Below, piece after piece: positions 51,542 to 61,096 of a DNA stretch of 64,000 bases. Every line of letters begins with the position of its first letter. The stretch's first letter is position 1. The stretch is from Scandinavium sp036271055 (GTDB lineage: Bacteria; Pseudomonadota; Gammaproteobacteria; Enterobacterales; Enterobacteriaceae): the NCBI RefSeq assembly GCF_036271055.1, contig NZ_DATBBJ010000078.1:124001-188000 (forward strand), read 5' to 3'. The notes under the pieces are model-generated. The model had not been told where the DNA came from. It saw only the letters and a program-made list of their open reading frames with translations, and did not search any database. The position numbers and the translations under genes were made by a program.

Positions 51542-51576
51542 GATATTATGCCCTAAAGGGGAATGAGACTTTTGTT

Positions 51577-52287
51577 ATGCCAAATACTACCTCCGTAATT
51601 TCAACCAAGTTAATGCTAATAGCCGCATTGTTTGTTTATGGCAACGCAGCACAAGCCGGCATCGTCGTTGGTGGCACCCGCATTATTTATGATGGAACTA
51701 AAAATGAAACATCCCTCTCCATAAACAACCCAGATAATTCACCTTATCTCATCCAGACTTGGGTAGATGGTGATGGTCCATTAGGTGAAAATAAAGCGGC
51801 TGCAAAACCACCTTTTGTTGTTACCCCGCCTCTATTCCGTCTCGAGGCCAATAACGAAAATATGATTCGTATTATTCGTACTGGTGGAAATATCCCAACG
51901 GACAGAGAATCGGTTTATTGGGCCAATGTAAAATCAATTCCTGCGACCAAGGTAGGCGATAAGAATGTTTTGCAAATATCGGTTAAAACGCGAATAAAAT
52001 TATTTTACCGCCCGGAAGGGATCAGCGCGCCAAGTGAAGATATCTACAAAACCATCAGCTTCCACCGTAACGGGAATCAGCTCCAGGTCAACAATCCGAC
52101 CCCTTATTACGTGACTTTTTACAGCCTAAAAGCCGGATCTACACCCGTTAAAACGCTAAACCAGATGGTCCCGCCTAAAGGCACTGCAACATACTCATTA
52201 CCTGCAACAACAAGTGCACAAGTGACCTGGCAGGCCATTAATGATTTCGGCGGCACTACGAAACCAATGCAAGCCTCAATTCAGTAA
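51577..52287 (+). CDS. Periplasmic fimbrial chaperone (PapD/FimC family)
   Basis: Folds and caps pilins in the periplasm by donor-strand complementation. The product is 236 aa with a signal peptide ending at NAAQA and mature start GIVVGGTRIIYDGTKNETSL. The conserved anchor residues are Arg in GGTRIIYDG and Lys in VKTRIKLFYRP. Two Ig-like domains are present. The ribosome site before 51577 is poor (AAAGGGG is 15 or more bases away), which may lower translation relative to the pilin. Confidence 0.94.
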   Translation: MPNTTSVISTKLMLIAALFVYGNAAQAGIVVGGTRIIYDGTKNETSLSINNPDNSPYLIQTWVDGDGPLGENKAAAKPPFVVTPPLFRLEANNENMIRIIRTGGNIPTDRESVYWANVKSIPATKVGDKNVLQISVKTRIKLFYRPEGISAPSEDIYKTISFHRNGNQLQVNNPTPYYVTFYSLKAGSTPVKTLNQMVPPKGTATYSLPATTSAQVTWQAINDFGGTTKPMQASIQ

Positions 52288-52335
52288 TAAAGACGGCAGT
52301 GTTTTTTTATCCTTGGTTTCTGGCTCGAGGCTATT

Positions 52336-54960
52336 ATGTTAAAAAATATAAAATCAAAGGGCAGTCAGCCTCTGCCTGGAGGAAAAAAAGGACTTACATT
52401 CACTCGTCTGGCTGTCGCTGTGACCCTATCACTCTTCGCGCATCATGGATATGCCGAGGATTTTTTTAATGTGAATGCCCTAGAAATCGACAACCCTACT
52501 GCGACCCCCGTCGATTTAGCACAATTTGCCAGCCAGGGTGGCCAAGCTCCAGGTACGTATCATGTGGATGTGTATATGAACGGAGAGCATCAGGATACGC
52601 TGGACGTCACATTCGTCGACGGAGACAATGGCAAGCTGCAACCCTTATTAACACCTACTCAGCTTGCAAAATGGGGAATGGTTCTCTCTTCTGTACCGGG
52701 CATGGCTGTTATGGCGAAGGACAAAGCCACAAACTCCCTAACCAAGATCATTCCACAAGCCAAGACGGATTTTGACTTACCTCATTTGGCGTTGAAAATT
52801 TCAGTTCCTCAAGACAACATGAATCAGACAGCGCAGGGGGAAGTCGACCCACAGCTTTGGGATGACGGTATTACAGCGCTGCTGCTGAGCTATAGTTTTT
52901 CGGGGGCAAACACGCAGCAAATCAGCAACGGTGCCGTCACAACCAACGACTTCCTGAACCTGCACAGCGGGTTCAACCTCGGCGGCTGGCGACTGCGTAA
53001 CTACAGCACCTGGAACTACAGTAAAAGCAGTGGTACCAGCAACGGTGAAACTGATGAACCAGCAGAAAGCCATTGGAACTCTATCAATACCTTTATCCAA
53101 CACGATCTCAAGCGTCTCCGGGGACAATTCACCGCGGGCGATAGCTATACGCCTTCGGATGTTTTTGACAGCCTCCAGTTTCGCGGCGCACAGATAGCCT
53201 CAGATGACGATATGCTGCCTGAAAGCCTGAAAGGGTTTGCCCCCACAATTCGAGGCATCGCTAACAGTAACGCGCGGGTAACGGTCAAACAAAACGGTAG
53301 CGTTATCTATCAACGCTATGTTTCCCCCGGTGCCTTTACCCTGAGCGATCTTTATCCAACATCATCCAGCGGTGATTTGCAGGTCACGATTCGTGAAGCA
53401 GACGGTTCTGAGCGCTCTTTCGTTCAGCCGTTCTCGAATGTCCCGATCATGCAGCGTCAGGGACGCCTGAAATACACCGTCACTGCGGGTAAATACCGCG
53501 CGTCAAATCCCGATGGCGTCGCCCCTGTTTTTGGGCAAGTCACCTTACTGTATGGGCTTCCCCATGACGTTACGGTCTATGGTGGTGTTCAAACCGCGGC
53601 TAATTATCGCTCTGCGGCGTTGGGATTCGGTTTCGGGCTGGGGGATTTAGGCTCTGTATCCATTGATCTCACCAATGCATGGACTGGCGCAGGCCAGGAC
53701 GCAGATGCCCAGGCTGCCAAAGAAGGTCAGTCGTTCCGCTTTCAGTATTCAAAAGATATCACCGCCACCGATTCAACCATTACGCTCGCGGGCTATCGCT
53801 ACTCCACCAAAGGATTTTATACCTTCAGCGAAGCCGCTCAGTACCAGTCCGCTACGGATGATAACAACAGTTCAGATATTCATAACAACAAGCGCAGCAA
53901 GATGCAGATTGATTTAACGCAGAACCTGATGGGCGGTGATTGGGGTTCTCTGTCGTTGTCCGGTTACCAGCAGGATTACTGGGATGAAGAGGGTTATGAG
54001 CGCAACCTGAGTGTCGGCTATAGCAATTCATGGAACGGTATCAGTTGGACATTGATGTATACGCAAACCAGTTACGCCAATAGTGATCAAGGCTCGAACC
54101 AACAGTTGGCACTGAACCTCAGTATTCCACTGAGCCGTTGGTTACCTAATACCTATGTAAGCACCAGCAGCACGCACGATTCACACGGAGGGTCTGTCAA
54201 TCAGGTTGGGCTTAGCGGCACAGCGCTGAAAAACAACAATCTGTCTTACAGCGTGATGCAAGGCTATGGGAGTAATGGTGACGGCTACAATGGAATGATG
54301 AGCGCCGATTACAGAGGGTCTTATGGTGAAGTCAATGCCGGGTACAACTATAACGACAGTTCCCGTCAGTTGAACTATGGGGCACAGGGTTCAATGATTG
54401 TCCATTCTCACGGTGTAACATTTGGCCAACCTTTATCAGGTGATATCAGTTCAATCGCCCTCGTTGCGGCCCCAGGTGCCGATAATGCCCTGGTTCAGAA
54501 CAGCACGGGCGTGCGAACCGATTGGCGCGGCTACACCATTGTGCCGTATCTCAGCCCCTATCGCCGTGACCGCGTAGCGCTCGATACCGAATCGTTAGGC
54601 AACAACGTGGATCTGAAAGGCAATGTGGCATCGGTCGTTCCGACCAAAGGTGCTGTTGTGCTAGCAAAATTCCAAACCAGCGTGGGTAGCAGAGTGCTTT
54701 TGAACTTAATACATTCAGGCCAGGCGGTACCTTTTGGGGCCACCGTCACGCTAGACAGTAAAGATGATATGACAGAAGAAAACGCCAGTATCGTGGGTGA
54801 AGAAGGCCAGGTTTATCTCAGCGGTGTACCGGAAAAAGGTAGCCTGACGGCTAAATGGGGTGACGGTGGCACGCAGCAATGCCGCGCGAACTTTGAACTC
54901 CCACCGGTCAGAGAGAATAATAAAGTGGGCATTGAACAACTTAATCTAATTTGTCATTAA
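52336..54960 (+). CDS. Outer-membrane fimbrial usher (FimD/PapC family)
   Basis: A 24-stranded outer-membrane pore that assembles and secretes the fimbria. The product is 874 aa, the normal usher size. A long signal peptide (about 40 residues, ending HHGYA) is followed by the N-terminal chaperone-binding domain (DFFNVNALEIDNPTATPVDL), the barrel with plug domain (near RGIANSNARVTVKQNGSVIY, GPFTLSDLYPT-like GAFTLSDLYPT), and two C-terminal domains ending QQCRANFELPPVRENNKVGI with the usher Cys pair. It appears intact. Confidence 0.96.
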   Translation: MLKNIKSKGSQPLPGGKKGLTFTRLAVAVTLSLFAHHGYAEDFFNVNALEIDNPTATPVDLAQFASQGGQAPGTYHVDVYMNGEHQDTLDVTFVDGDNGKLQPLLTPTQLAKWGMVLSSVPGMAVMAKDKATNSLTKIIPQAKTDFDLPHLALKISVPQDNMNQTAQGEVDPQLWDDGITALLLSYSFSGANTQQISNGAVTTNDFLNLHSGFNLGGWRLRNYSTWNYSKSSGTSNGETDEPAESHWNSINTFIQHDLKRLRGQFTAGDSYTPSDVFDSLQFRGAQIASDDDMLPESLKGFAPTIRGIANSNARVTVKQNGSVIYQRYVSPGAFTLSDLYPTSSSGDLQVTIREADGSERSFVQPFSNVPIMQRQGRLKYTVTAGKYRASNPDGVAPVFGQVTLLYGLPHDVTVYGGVQTAANYRSAALGFGFGLGDLGSVSIDLTNAWTGAGQDADAQAAKEGQSFRFQYSKDITATDSTITLAGYRYSTKGFYTFSEAAQYQSATDDNNSSDIHNNKRSKMQIDLTQNLMGGDWGSLSLSGYQQDYWDEEGYERNLSVGYSNSWNGISWTLMYTQTSYANSDQGSNQQLALNLSIPLSRWLPNTYVSTSSTHDSHGGSVNQVGLSGTALKNNNLSYSVMQGYGSNGDGYNGMMSADYRGSYGEVNAGYNYNDSSRQLNYGAQGSMIVHSHGVTFGQPLSGDISSIALVAAPGADNALVQNSTGVRTDWRGYTIVPYLSPYRRDRVALDTESLGNNVDLKGNVASVVPTKGAVVLAKFQTSVGSRVLLNLIHSGQAVPFGATVTLDSKDDMTEENASIVGEEGQVYLSGVPEKGSLTAKWGDGGTQQCRANFELPPVRENNKVGIEQLNLICH

Positions 54961-54967
54961 TGGTAAT

Positions 54968-55990
54968 ATGAAAATGAACAAAATATTATTGACAGCATGC
55001 TTTGTTATTATCTGCATAATTTCAAGTACAAAGGCAAATGCAATGGAAATACACTGCAAAGGGTCAGGTGGAAATTATAGCGCCAGTGGGAACTTTACCG
55101 TTCCGGGAGGAGCTGCCGTCGGCTATATTTCCCCGAAAATAAATGCAACCGGAAGCAATTGGGCATTAATCTGTGGCCAGGACACAACCGCTGACCGAGA
55201 TATTTATGTAAAATTTCAAACAGCCACACCGGCGGTCACGGGTTATTCTCAGAATTACCCCACGAATCTTCACGGATGGAGCGTGCATTATAATTTTTCG
55301 ATGAGTAATCCGTGCGCAAACAGTCCTGGTCTGCAGAATGACTCCCCGCTAACCAACCAAATGTTGAGCTGGACATGTCATATGATGCATGGCACAGATA
55401 CTGCTTTAAATGCAGGCAGTGTGAGTTCAACGTTGCAATTTGTTAAAACTGCGGATGATGCCGAGAGCGGTATTATTACCACTATTCCCGTAGTGACCAC
55501 ATCGGTCACTTATAATAATCAGTCAACAGGAACGGATACCCTCACTAATATTTGGGGTGGAGCCATTTCAGTTACCGTCATCAACCCTTCATGTGCTGTA
55601 AATACATCTACGGTTAATGTGCCTGTAGGGGATTATCTCACTACAGAATTCACTGCTATAAATCATACGACTGAGAATAAAAACATCCCCATTAGCATTA
55701 ATTGCAGTTCCAGCGCACGAATAAATGCACTTATTACTGCTAATTCAGATAGTTCAACCTCTCAACAGGGGGCGATAAAGCTCAATAGTGGTGGAGCATC
55801 TGGGATTGCAATTCAACTTCTGGATAAAAATGGTGCAGGAGTGGCGCTAAATAAAAAATTTGTTGTCGATACAACGCCAGGTGCAGGCGAATATGATTTC
55901 AATTGGCAGGTTAGGTATCTACAGACGGCCGCAACTGTGAGTCCAGGAGATGCTAGCGCGTCTGCAACGTTGACATTAAATTACGATTAG
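54968..55990 (+). CDS. Predicted two-domain tip adhesin of the fimbria
   Basis: A 340-aa secreted protein with a signal peptide ending KANA (residue 25). An N-terminal domain (about 26-195) has Cys residues at 30 and later (ALICGQD, SNPCANS, LSWTCHMM) and no clear match that I can name; a C-terminal pilin domain (about 200-340) has the PSCAVN and INCSSSA Cys pair and a pilin-type end SASATLTLNYD. This two-domain shape and its place after the usher are those of a receptor-binding tip adhesin. The DNA is markedly AT-rich. The receptor is unknown. Confidence 0.8.
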   Translation: MKMNKILLTACFVIICIISSTKANAMEIHCKGSGGNYSASGNFTVPGGAAVGYISPKINATGSNWALICGQDTTADRDIYVKFQTATPAVTGYSQNYPTNLHGWSVHYNFSMSNPCANSPGLQNDSPLTNQMLSWTCHMMHGTDTALNAGSVSSTLQFVKTADDAESGIITTIPVVTTSVTYNNQSTGTDTLTNIWGGAISVTVINPSCAVNTSTVNVPVGDYLTTEFTAINHTTENKNIPISINCSSSARINALITANSDSSTSQQGAIKLNSGGASGIAIQLLDKNGAGVALNKKFVVDTTPGAGEYDFNWQVRYLQTAATVSPGDASASATLTLNYD

Positions 55991-56002
55991 CAGGAAAGAG
56001 TA

Positions 56003-56542
56003 ATGCGTTCAAAAAATATTTTTCAGCCCATTATTTATATCTTAATAATGATTTTCACCATGACAGTTAAAGCCTATTCCGATGAAAATAGCATTGCCCT
56101 TAATTTTACAGGCACCATAAAAGCGGCAAGCTGCGATATCAGTAGTGGAAACGGACAGAAGGTTTCACTCGGCGATGTTGGCACCACTCATTTTGGTTCG
56201 ACAGGCGACGTTTCTAGCGCTAAACCTTTTAGCATTGGATTGAACTGTGCGGATTATGGTCCTAAACAGGCCACGGTGACGTTCAGTGGCACAGCAGCAT
56301 CTGACCCGACACTACTTGCGCTGGACGGCGGTGAAGGTGCCGCAACAGGCATCGCAGTACGCATTAATCAGGCAGACAGCGGCGAGCAGGTGAAATTGAA
56401 TACGCCATCGGCGACAACAGCCCTGATCGCCGGGGAAAATACACTGAATTTCACCGCGCAGTATCAGGCGCTAACCGGGCGAAGCAATATTACGCCAGGC
56501 AAAGCAAATGCCACGGCGCAATTCACGATTAATTATCCCTAA
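56003..56542 (+). CDS. Minor fimbrial subunit
   Basis: A 179-aa pilin-family protein with a signal peptide ending near VKAYS and a mature part ENSIALNFTGTIKAASCDIS. Cys44 and Cys82 form the pilin disulfide and the end is NATAQFTINYP. It resembles the major pilin (same GDVGTTHFGSTGD-type motif; the major pilin has GDVATTAFTAAGD), so it may be an adaptor, a terminator or a duplicate of the major subunit. It is the last gene of the operon, 12 bases after the adhesin. Confidence 0.88.
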   Translation: MRSKNIFQPIIYILIMIFTMTVKAYSDENSIALNFTGTIKAASCDISSGNGQKVSLGDVGTTHFGSTGDVSSAKPFSIGLNCADYGPKQATVTFSGTAASDPTLLALDGGEGAATGIAVRINQADSGEQVKLNTPSATTALIAGENTLNFTAQYQALTGRSNITPGKANATAQFTINYP

Positions 56543-56566
56543 TCAGGGTGCCGAAGAAGGGTAAAG

Positions 56567-56592
56567 ATCCCGGCAGCGAACGCCACCGGGAT
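56567..56592 (-). terminator. Hairpin between the fimbrial operon and proY
   Basis: ATCCCGG / CCGGGAT with a 12-base loop, 7 bases past the proY stop and about 24 bases past the fimbrial stop. T-tracts are weak on both sides; it probably serves both convergent units. Confidence 0.55.
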
Positions 56593-56598
56593 TGGGAA

Positions 56599-57972
56599 TT
56601 ACTGCGCGTTTGCCAACTGCCTGTCGCGACGGACTTTAAACTGCCATCCTGCCAGCAGCAGCACGATCCATGCGAAACCGACGTACAGCGAAATGCGAGT
56701 GTCCGGGTGCCAGCCAATCAGCACGATGATAAACACCAGGAACAGCAGACCAACGACCGTGGTAAACACACCCCCCGGCACTTTGAATTTCAGGTCTTTC
56801 ACTTCTTCCGGTGACAGGCGACGACGGAACGCAATCTGCGACAGCAGGATCATGATCCACACCCATACGGTGGCGAACGTTGCCAGTGAAGCAATCACCA
56901 GGAACACGTTTTCCGGCATGATGTAGTTCAGGAACACCGCCAGCAGCAGTGCGACGGTCATTACCGCGACGGTCACCCACGGCACGCCGCGACGAGACGT
57001 TTTGGCGAAAATCTTCGGCGCACTGCCCTGCTCCGCCATGCCGTGCAGCATACGCCCCACGCCAAATACATCGGAGTTAATTGCCGACAGCGACGCGGTC
57101 AGAACCACAAAGTTGAGAATGCTGGCGGCAAACGTAATGCCTAAATGCTGGAAGGTCATCACGAACGGGCTGCCGTTGGTGCCGACCTGGTTCCACGGAT
57201 AAATCGACATGATCACAAACAGCGTGCCCACGTAGAACACCAAGATCCGCATCGGCACCGAGTTAATCGCGCGCGGAATGGATTTCTCCGGGTCTTTCGC
57301 TTCACCTGCCGTAATGCCGATGATTTCGATGCCGCCGTAGGCAAACATCACCATTTGCAGTGACATCACCATGCCTATCCAGCCATTGCTAAAGAAGCCG
57401 CCGTTGCTCCAGAGGTTATGAATGCCGGTTGGTTGCCCGCCGTTGCCAATCCCCCAAATAATGATGCCAAAACCAGCGGCAATCATCACAATGATGGTCG
57501 CGACTTTAAAGAACGAGAACCAGAACTCCAGCTCGCCGAAGACTTTCACGCTCATCAGGTTGATGGAACAGATGAGCAGCACCACGCTCAGTACCCAAAT
57601 CCAGTGCGGCACCGTCGGGAACCACACGCCCATGTAGATGCCGAACGCGGTGACGTCAGCTATCGCCACAATCAGGATTTCAAAACAGTAGGTCCAGCCG
57701 GTGATATAACCCGCCAACGGGCCTAAGTTATCCTGCGCATAGCGGGAAAACGAGCTGGCAGACGGGTTGTGCACCGACATTTCACCGAGCGCACGCATGA
57801 TAATGTAAGCGGCGACGCCGCCAATGAGATACGCCAGCAGCACACTAGGACCGGCCATTTTAATGGCGTCTGCCGAGCCATAAAAAAGACCGGTTCCGAT
57901 TGCCGAGCCGAGTGCCATAAAGCGAATGTGACGGGCGGTAAGCCCCCGCTTTAGCTTGTTATTGGTTTCCAT
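56599..57972 (-). CDS. proY: ProY, amino-acid permease (predicted proline-specific)
   Basis: An inner-membrane APC-superfamily transporter; annotated as a cryptic proline permease in Salmonella, while work in E. coli points towards histidine. The product is 457 aa, as in E. coli, with 12 helices, ALGSAIGTGLFYGSADAIKM in the first helix and GEMSVHNPSASSFSRYAQD after helix 2. The start METNNKLKRGLTARHI at 57972 is used; a further 11-codon extension runs into the terminator. It is downstream of brnQ on the same strand. Confidence 0.95.
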   Translation of the reverse strand: METNNKLKRGLTARHIRFMALGSAIGTGLFYGSADAIKMAGPSVLLAYLIGGVAAYIIMRALGEMSVHNPSASSFSRYAQDNLGPLAGYITGWTYCFEILIVAIADVTAFGIYMGVWFPTVPHWIWVLSVVLLICSINLMSVKVFGELEFWFSFFKVATIIVMIAAGFGIIIWGIGNGGQPTGIHNLWSNGGFFSNGWIGMVMSLQMVMFAYGGIEIIGITAGEAKDPEKSIPRAINSVPMRILVFYVGTLFVIMSIYPWNQVGTNGSPFVMTFQHLGITFAASILNFVVLTASLSAINSDVFGVGRMLHGMAEQGSAPKIFAKTSRRGVPWVTVAVMTVALLLAVFLNYIMPENVFLVIASLATFATVWVWIMILLSQIAFRRRLSPEEVKDLKFKVPGGVFTTVVGLLFLVFIIVLIGWHPDTRISLYVGFAWIVLLLAGWQFKVRRDRQLANAQ

Positions 57973-57999
57973 AAATTCCACTGCCTGTACAAAAAACAA

Positions 58000-58026
58000 A
58001 ACCACGGAGCCATTGGCCCCGTGGTT
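58000..58026 (-). terminator. Terminator/attenuator between brnQ and proY
   Basis: AACCACGG / CCGTGGTT with an 11-base partly pairing loop (GAGCC/TGGCC), followed on the minus strand by TTGTTTTTTG. It lies 23 bases past the brnQ stop and probably limits read-through to proY. Confidence 0.8.
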
Positions 58027-58048
58027 AATTTCAATCCTCGCCCGCTAA

Positions 58049-59368
58049 TTAATGCGCGCTGGAGGTCACCTGACGGCCTGCTGCGCGATCCCATCCCATT
58101 GCCAGAATGGCAGCGATGATAGTCGGCATCAGCCATGCCAGACCTTGCTCGGCCAGCGGCAGATGCGCGGTCCAGGCTGGCAAGATCCCGGCGAATGCGG
58201 AGGCTTTAATGCCGTCCAGCAGGCCGAACACCAGACTGATAAACATCGCCGGGGCAATCACGCGGGACGAATTATGCCACCAACCGCGGGTAAAACTTAA
58301 TACCACCAGTGCGATACAAGGCGGATAAATCGCGGTCAGCACCGGAATCGAAATCTGAATCAAGTGGCTGAGGCCCAGATTGGACACCACCATCGAGAAC
58401 AGACCAAGGATAAACACCAGTGAGCGATAAGAGAGCGGCAGATATTGGGAGAAGAACTCCGCACACGCCGTGGTCAGGCCAACCGCCGTCACCATACAGG
58501 CGATGAAAATCAGCGCCGCTAACAGGAAGCTACCCGCGCCACCAAAGGTGTGCTGAACGTAGGCATGCAGAATCGACGCACCGTTAGCGTTCTGATCGAC
58601 CAGCGTCGCGCTGTCAGACCCCAGGCGGAACAGCGCCAGATACAGCAGCGTCAGGCCGACACCGGCCATCAGGCCAGCCCACACGGTATAACGCGTCAGC
58701 AAGCGAGCTTCGGTTACGCCACGAGAACGCGCGGCGTTGACGATAACGATGCCAAACACCATTGCGCCGAGCGTGTCCATGGTCAGATAGCCATTGACGA
58801 AGCCGTTAGAGAACGGCGCGGTCTGATAGGCATCCAGCGCGTGGCTGATAGAACCCGCAGGCCACATCAGTGCGGCAACAGACAAGACGATCAGCGCGAT
58901 GATTTTCAGTGGTGCAAGGAAGTTACCGACGGTATCCAGCAGTTTGCCCGGATACAGCGACACCAGGATCACCAGCGCGAAATAGATAACGCTATAGATA
59001 AGCAGCGGCAGCGGGCCGTCACCGGTCAGCGGCGCGATGCCCACTTCAAAAGAAACGGTCGCGGTACGCGGGGTGGCGAACAGTGGCCCAACGGCGAGAT
59101 AACACACCACCGCCAGCAGAATGCCCGCGACTTTGCCGATTGGCGTACTGAGGCTGTCCACACCGCCGCCGACTTTTGCCAGCGCAATAATGGTCAGAAC
59201 CGGCAGGCCAACGCCTGTTATCAGGAAACCTAAAGCCGCAGTCCAGACGTGCTCGCCGGCCTGCAAACCAACCATAGGAGGGAAAATGATGTTGCCCGCG
59301 CCAACGAACAACGCAAAGGTCATAAAGCCCAACGCGATGATATCGCGAGATTTTAACTGATGGGTCAT
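58049..59368 (-). CDS. brnQ: BrnQ, branched-chain amino acid transporter
   Basis: A sodium- or proton-coupled inner-membrane carrier for leucine, isoleucine and valine (LIV-II system). The product is 439 aa, as in E. coli, with 12 helices, MTHQLKSRDIIALGFMTFAL at the start and FVGAGNIIFPPMVGLQAGEH next. The start at 59368 matches the family; a 13-codon extension upstream is possible but not needed. It is monocistronic or weakly linked with proY. Confidence 0.96.
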   Translation of the reverse strand: MTHQLKSRDIIALGFMTFALFVGAGNIIFPPMVGLQAGEHVWTAALGFLITGVGLPVLTIIALAKVGGGVDSLSTPIGKVAGILLAVVCYLAVGPLFATPRTATVSFEVGIAPLTGDGPLPLLIYSVIYFALVILVSLYPGKLLDTVGNFLAPLKIIALIVLSVAALMWPAGSISHALDAYQTAPFSNGFVNGYLTMDTLGAMVFGIVIVNAARSRGVTEARLLTRYTVWAGLMAGVGLTLLYLALFRLGSDSATLVDQNANGASILHAYVQHTFGGAGSFLLAALIFIACMVTAVGLTTACAEFFSQYLPLSYRSLVFILGLFSMVVSNLGLSHLIQISIPVLTAIYPPCIALVVLSFTRGWWHNSSRVIAPAMFISLVFGLLDGIKASAFAGILPAWTAHLPLAEQGLAWLMPTIIAAILAMGWDRAAGRQVTSSAH

Positions 59369-59779
59369 AAACTCTTTACTGCCTGTGGATGTGGTGTTGA
59401 AAGTCATAAAACGTCGTTCATATTCTCTACGGAACAGAACGGCGGTAATAGCGAGTCATGCAGTGGGAAATACTCCCGATGTTCGCGCACAAAGAATTGT
59501 TATTGGGTTTAGCGCGCGAAAGCAGTCAGACTGCAACTGCATAGGGGGCAATTTAAACGCTTATAACGTTTTAATGCAACAAGGGATCGCCAAACCAGAG
59601 GATTATAGCAATAACGAATTTATAACCAGCATGAATGACCTGATATCAGAAAAACCTCTGGCTAATCATGCGAACAAAAAAGCAACAGACGTTTGATAAT
59701 TGCTCACCGTTTGGTTAACCGGAAAGCAAAAAAACCGGCTTTCGCCGGTCTTTGTCAATTTATCCTGACACTCTCACCC
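59369..59779. other. brnQ-phoR intergenic region
   Basis: A 411-base spacer. On the minus strand a TATAAT (plus 59602-59607) may belong to the brnQ promoter, with a long leader. The 7-bp arms CCAGAGG (59595-59601) and CCTCTGG (59655-59661) could form a large hairpin around it. The phoR terminator lies at 59728-59752. No coding sequence is supported. Confidence 0.55.
59728..59752 (-). terminator. Rho-independent terminator of phoBR
   Basis: ACCGGC / GCCGGT with a short loop and a T run of seven on the minus strand, 27 bases past the phoR stop. Confidence 0.85.
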
Positions 59780-61075
59780 TCAGGCGCTTTTTTTGGCAAT
59801 CAAACGTTCCGGCAGCAAGAAACTAAAGCGGGTAAATTTACCCGGCACGCTTTCGATATCGAGACGGCTTTCATGGTGATTCACCGCATGTTTCACAATC
59901 GCCAACCCTAAGCCGCTACCACCCGTTTGTCGCGAGCGCGCTTTATCGACGCGATAGAAACGCTCCGTCAGACGCGGAATATGTTCCGCGGCGATCCCCG
60001 GCCCGTTATCTTCCACGCTGAACAAAGCGCCGTGTGGCGCATGCTGCCAGCGCACAATGATTTCCGTGCCTTCCGGCGTGTGGTTCACCGCGTTATACAC
60101 CAGGTTCGACATCGCGCTGCGGAGCTGTTCTTCGCTACCTAACACTTGCAATGTGTCATCAATCTCGAAATGCAGAATATGCTTTTTATGGCTGAGGGTT
60201 TGCGCCTCGCGCTCTACCACTCGCAGCATCATCGGTACGTCGATTTTTTCATTCAGCGCGGCAAGCGGTGCGGCTTCGATACGCGACAGCGTTAACAGCT
60301 GACGCACCAGCCCTTCCATCCGCTGCGTCTGCTCACGCATGGTATGCAGCGCTTTTTCGCGCGGCGCGCCTTCCAGTGTTTGCTCCTGCATCATCTCCAG
60401 ATAACCCTGTAAGACGGTGAGTGGCGTACGCAATTCGTGGCTGACATTGGCGAAAAAGTTACGTCGCGCGCCTTCCAGTTGGTGCATTTGCGTCACGTCT
60501 CGCGCCACCAGCAGCAGCTGTTTTTCACTGTAGGGCATCACGCGGATCTCCAGATGCCGGCCGGTGTTGAGCACCAAATTGAGCGGCTTGGTGAAATCGC
60601 GGGATTTGAGATAACGGGAAAATTCGGGATAGCGCAGCAGGTTGAGGATGTTCTGGCCGTTATCGTCCGGCCAACGCAAATTGAGCATCTGCTGAGCAAG
60701 ACCGTTACACCAGAACATTGCGCCTTCTTCGGTGGTCAGCACCACCGCATCGGGTAGCGATTCCGCCCCGCTGCGAAAGCGTTTAATCAGGCTGCCTAAC
60801 TCACGACGACGCTTTTTATTACGCATCTGCATCTGGTGCAGCCCGTACAGGAGCGGCTCCCAGCTACCACTGCCCGGCGGCGGCGTCATGCTGCGATCGA
60901 CCCACAGCCACCATGAAAGACGGAGTAAATTCCAGAAATGCCAAATGAGCAATCCGGTGACCGCCGCCAGCAAGAACCACGGCAGATAACCAAAAAACGC
61001 CCCCAAAATGAGGGCGGGAATACAACAGAGGATCAGCTCAAAAACCAGCCTTTTCCATGACAGCCGTTCAAGCAC
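59780..61075 (-). CDS. phoR: PhoR, phosphate-limitation sensor histidine kinase
   Basis: An inner-membrane kinase/phosphatase that, with the Pst transporter and PhoU, sets PhoB phosphorylation. The product is 431 aa, as in E. coli. Two N-terminal helices (about 10-60), a basic linker, a PAS domain (about 96-190), the H-box VSHELRTPLTVLQGY (His near 213), the N-box NLVYNAVNHTPEG, and G boxes VEDNGPGIAAEH and GGSGLGLAIVKH are all present. It follows phoB by 21 bases in the same operon. Confidence 0.97.
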   Translation of the reverse strand: MLERLSWKRLVFELILCCIPALILGAFFGYLPWFLLAAVTGLLIWHFWNLLRLSWWLWVDRSMTPPPGSGSWEPLLYGLHQMQMRNKKRRRELGSLIKRFRSGAESLPDAVVLTTEEGAMFWCNGLAQQMLNLRWPDDNGQNILNLLRYPEFSRYLKSRDFTKPLNLVLNTGRHLEIRVMPYSEKQLLLVARDVTQMHQLEGARRNFFANVSHELRTPLTVLQGYLEMMQEQTLEGAPREKALHTMREQTQRMEGLVRQLLTLSRIEAAPLAALNEKIDVPMMLRVVEREAQTLSHKKHILHFEIDDTLQVLGSEEQLRSAMSNLVYNAVNHTPEGTEIIVRWQHAPHGALFSVEDNGPGIAAEHIPRLTERFYRVDKARSRQTGGSGLGLAIVKHAVNHHESRLDIESVPGKFTRFSFLLPERLIAKKSA

Positions 61076-61096
61076 GGGTCACACTCCAGTCAATTG

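Noticed and set aside
59385..59696. A 103-codon plus-strand frame in the brnQ-phoR spacer
   Set aside because: It overlaps the brnQ start and promoter region, has no ribosome site and no protein-family resemblance.
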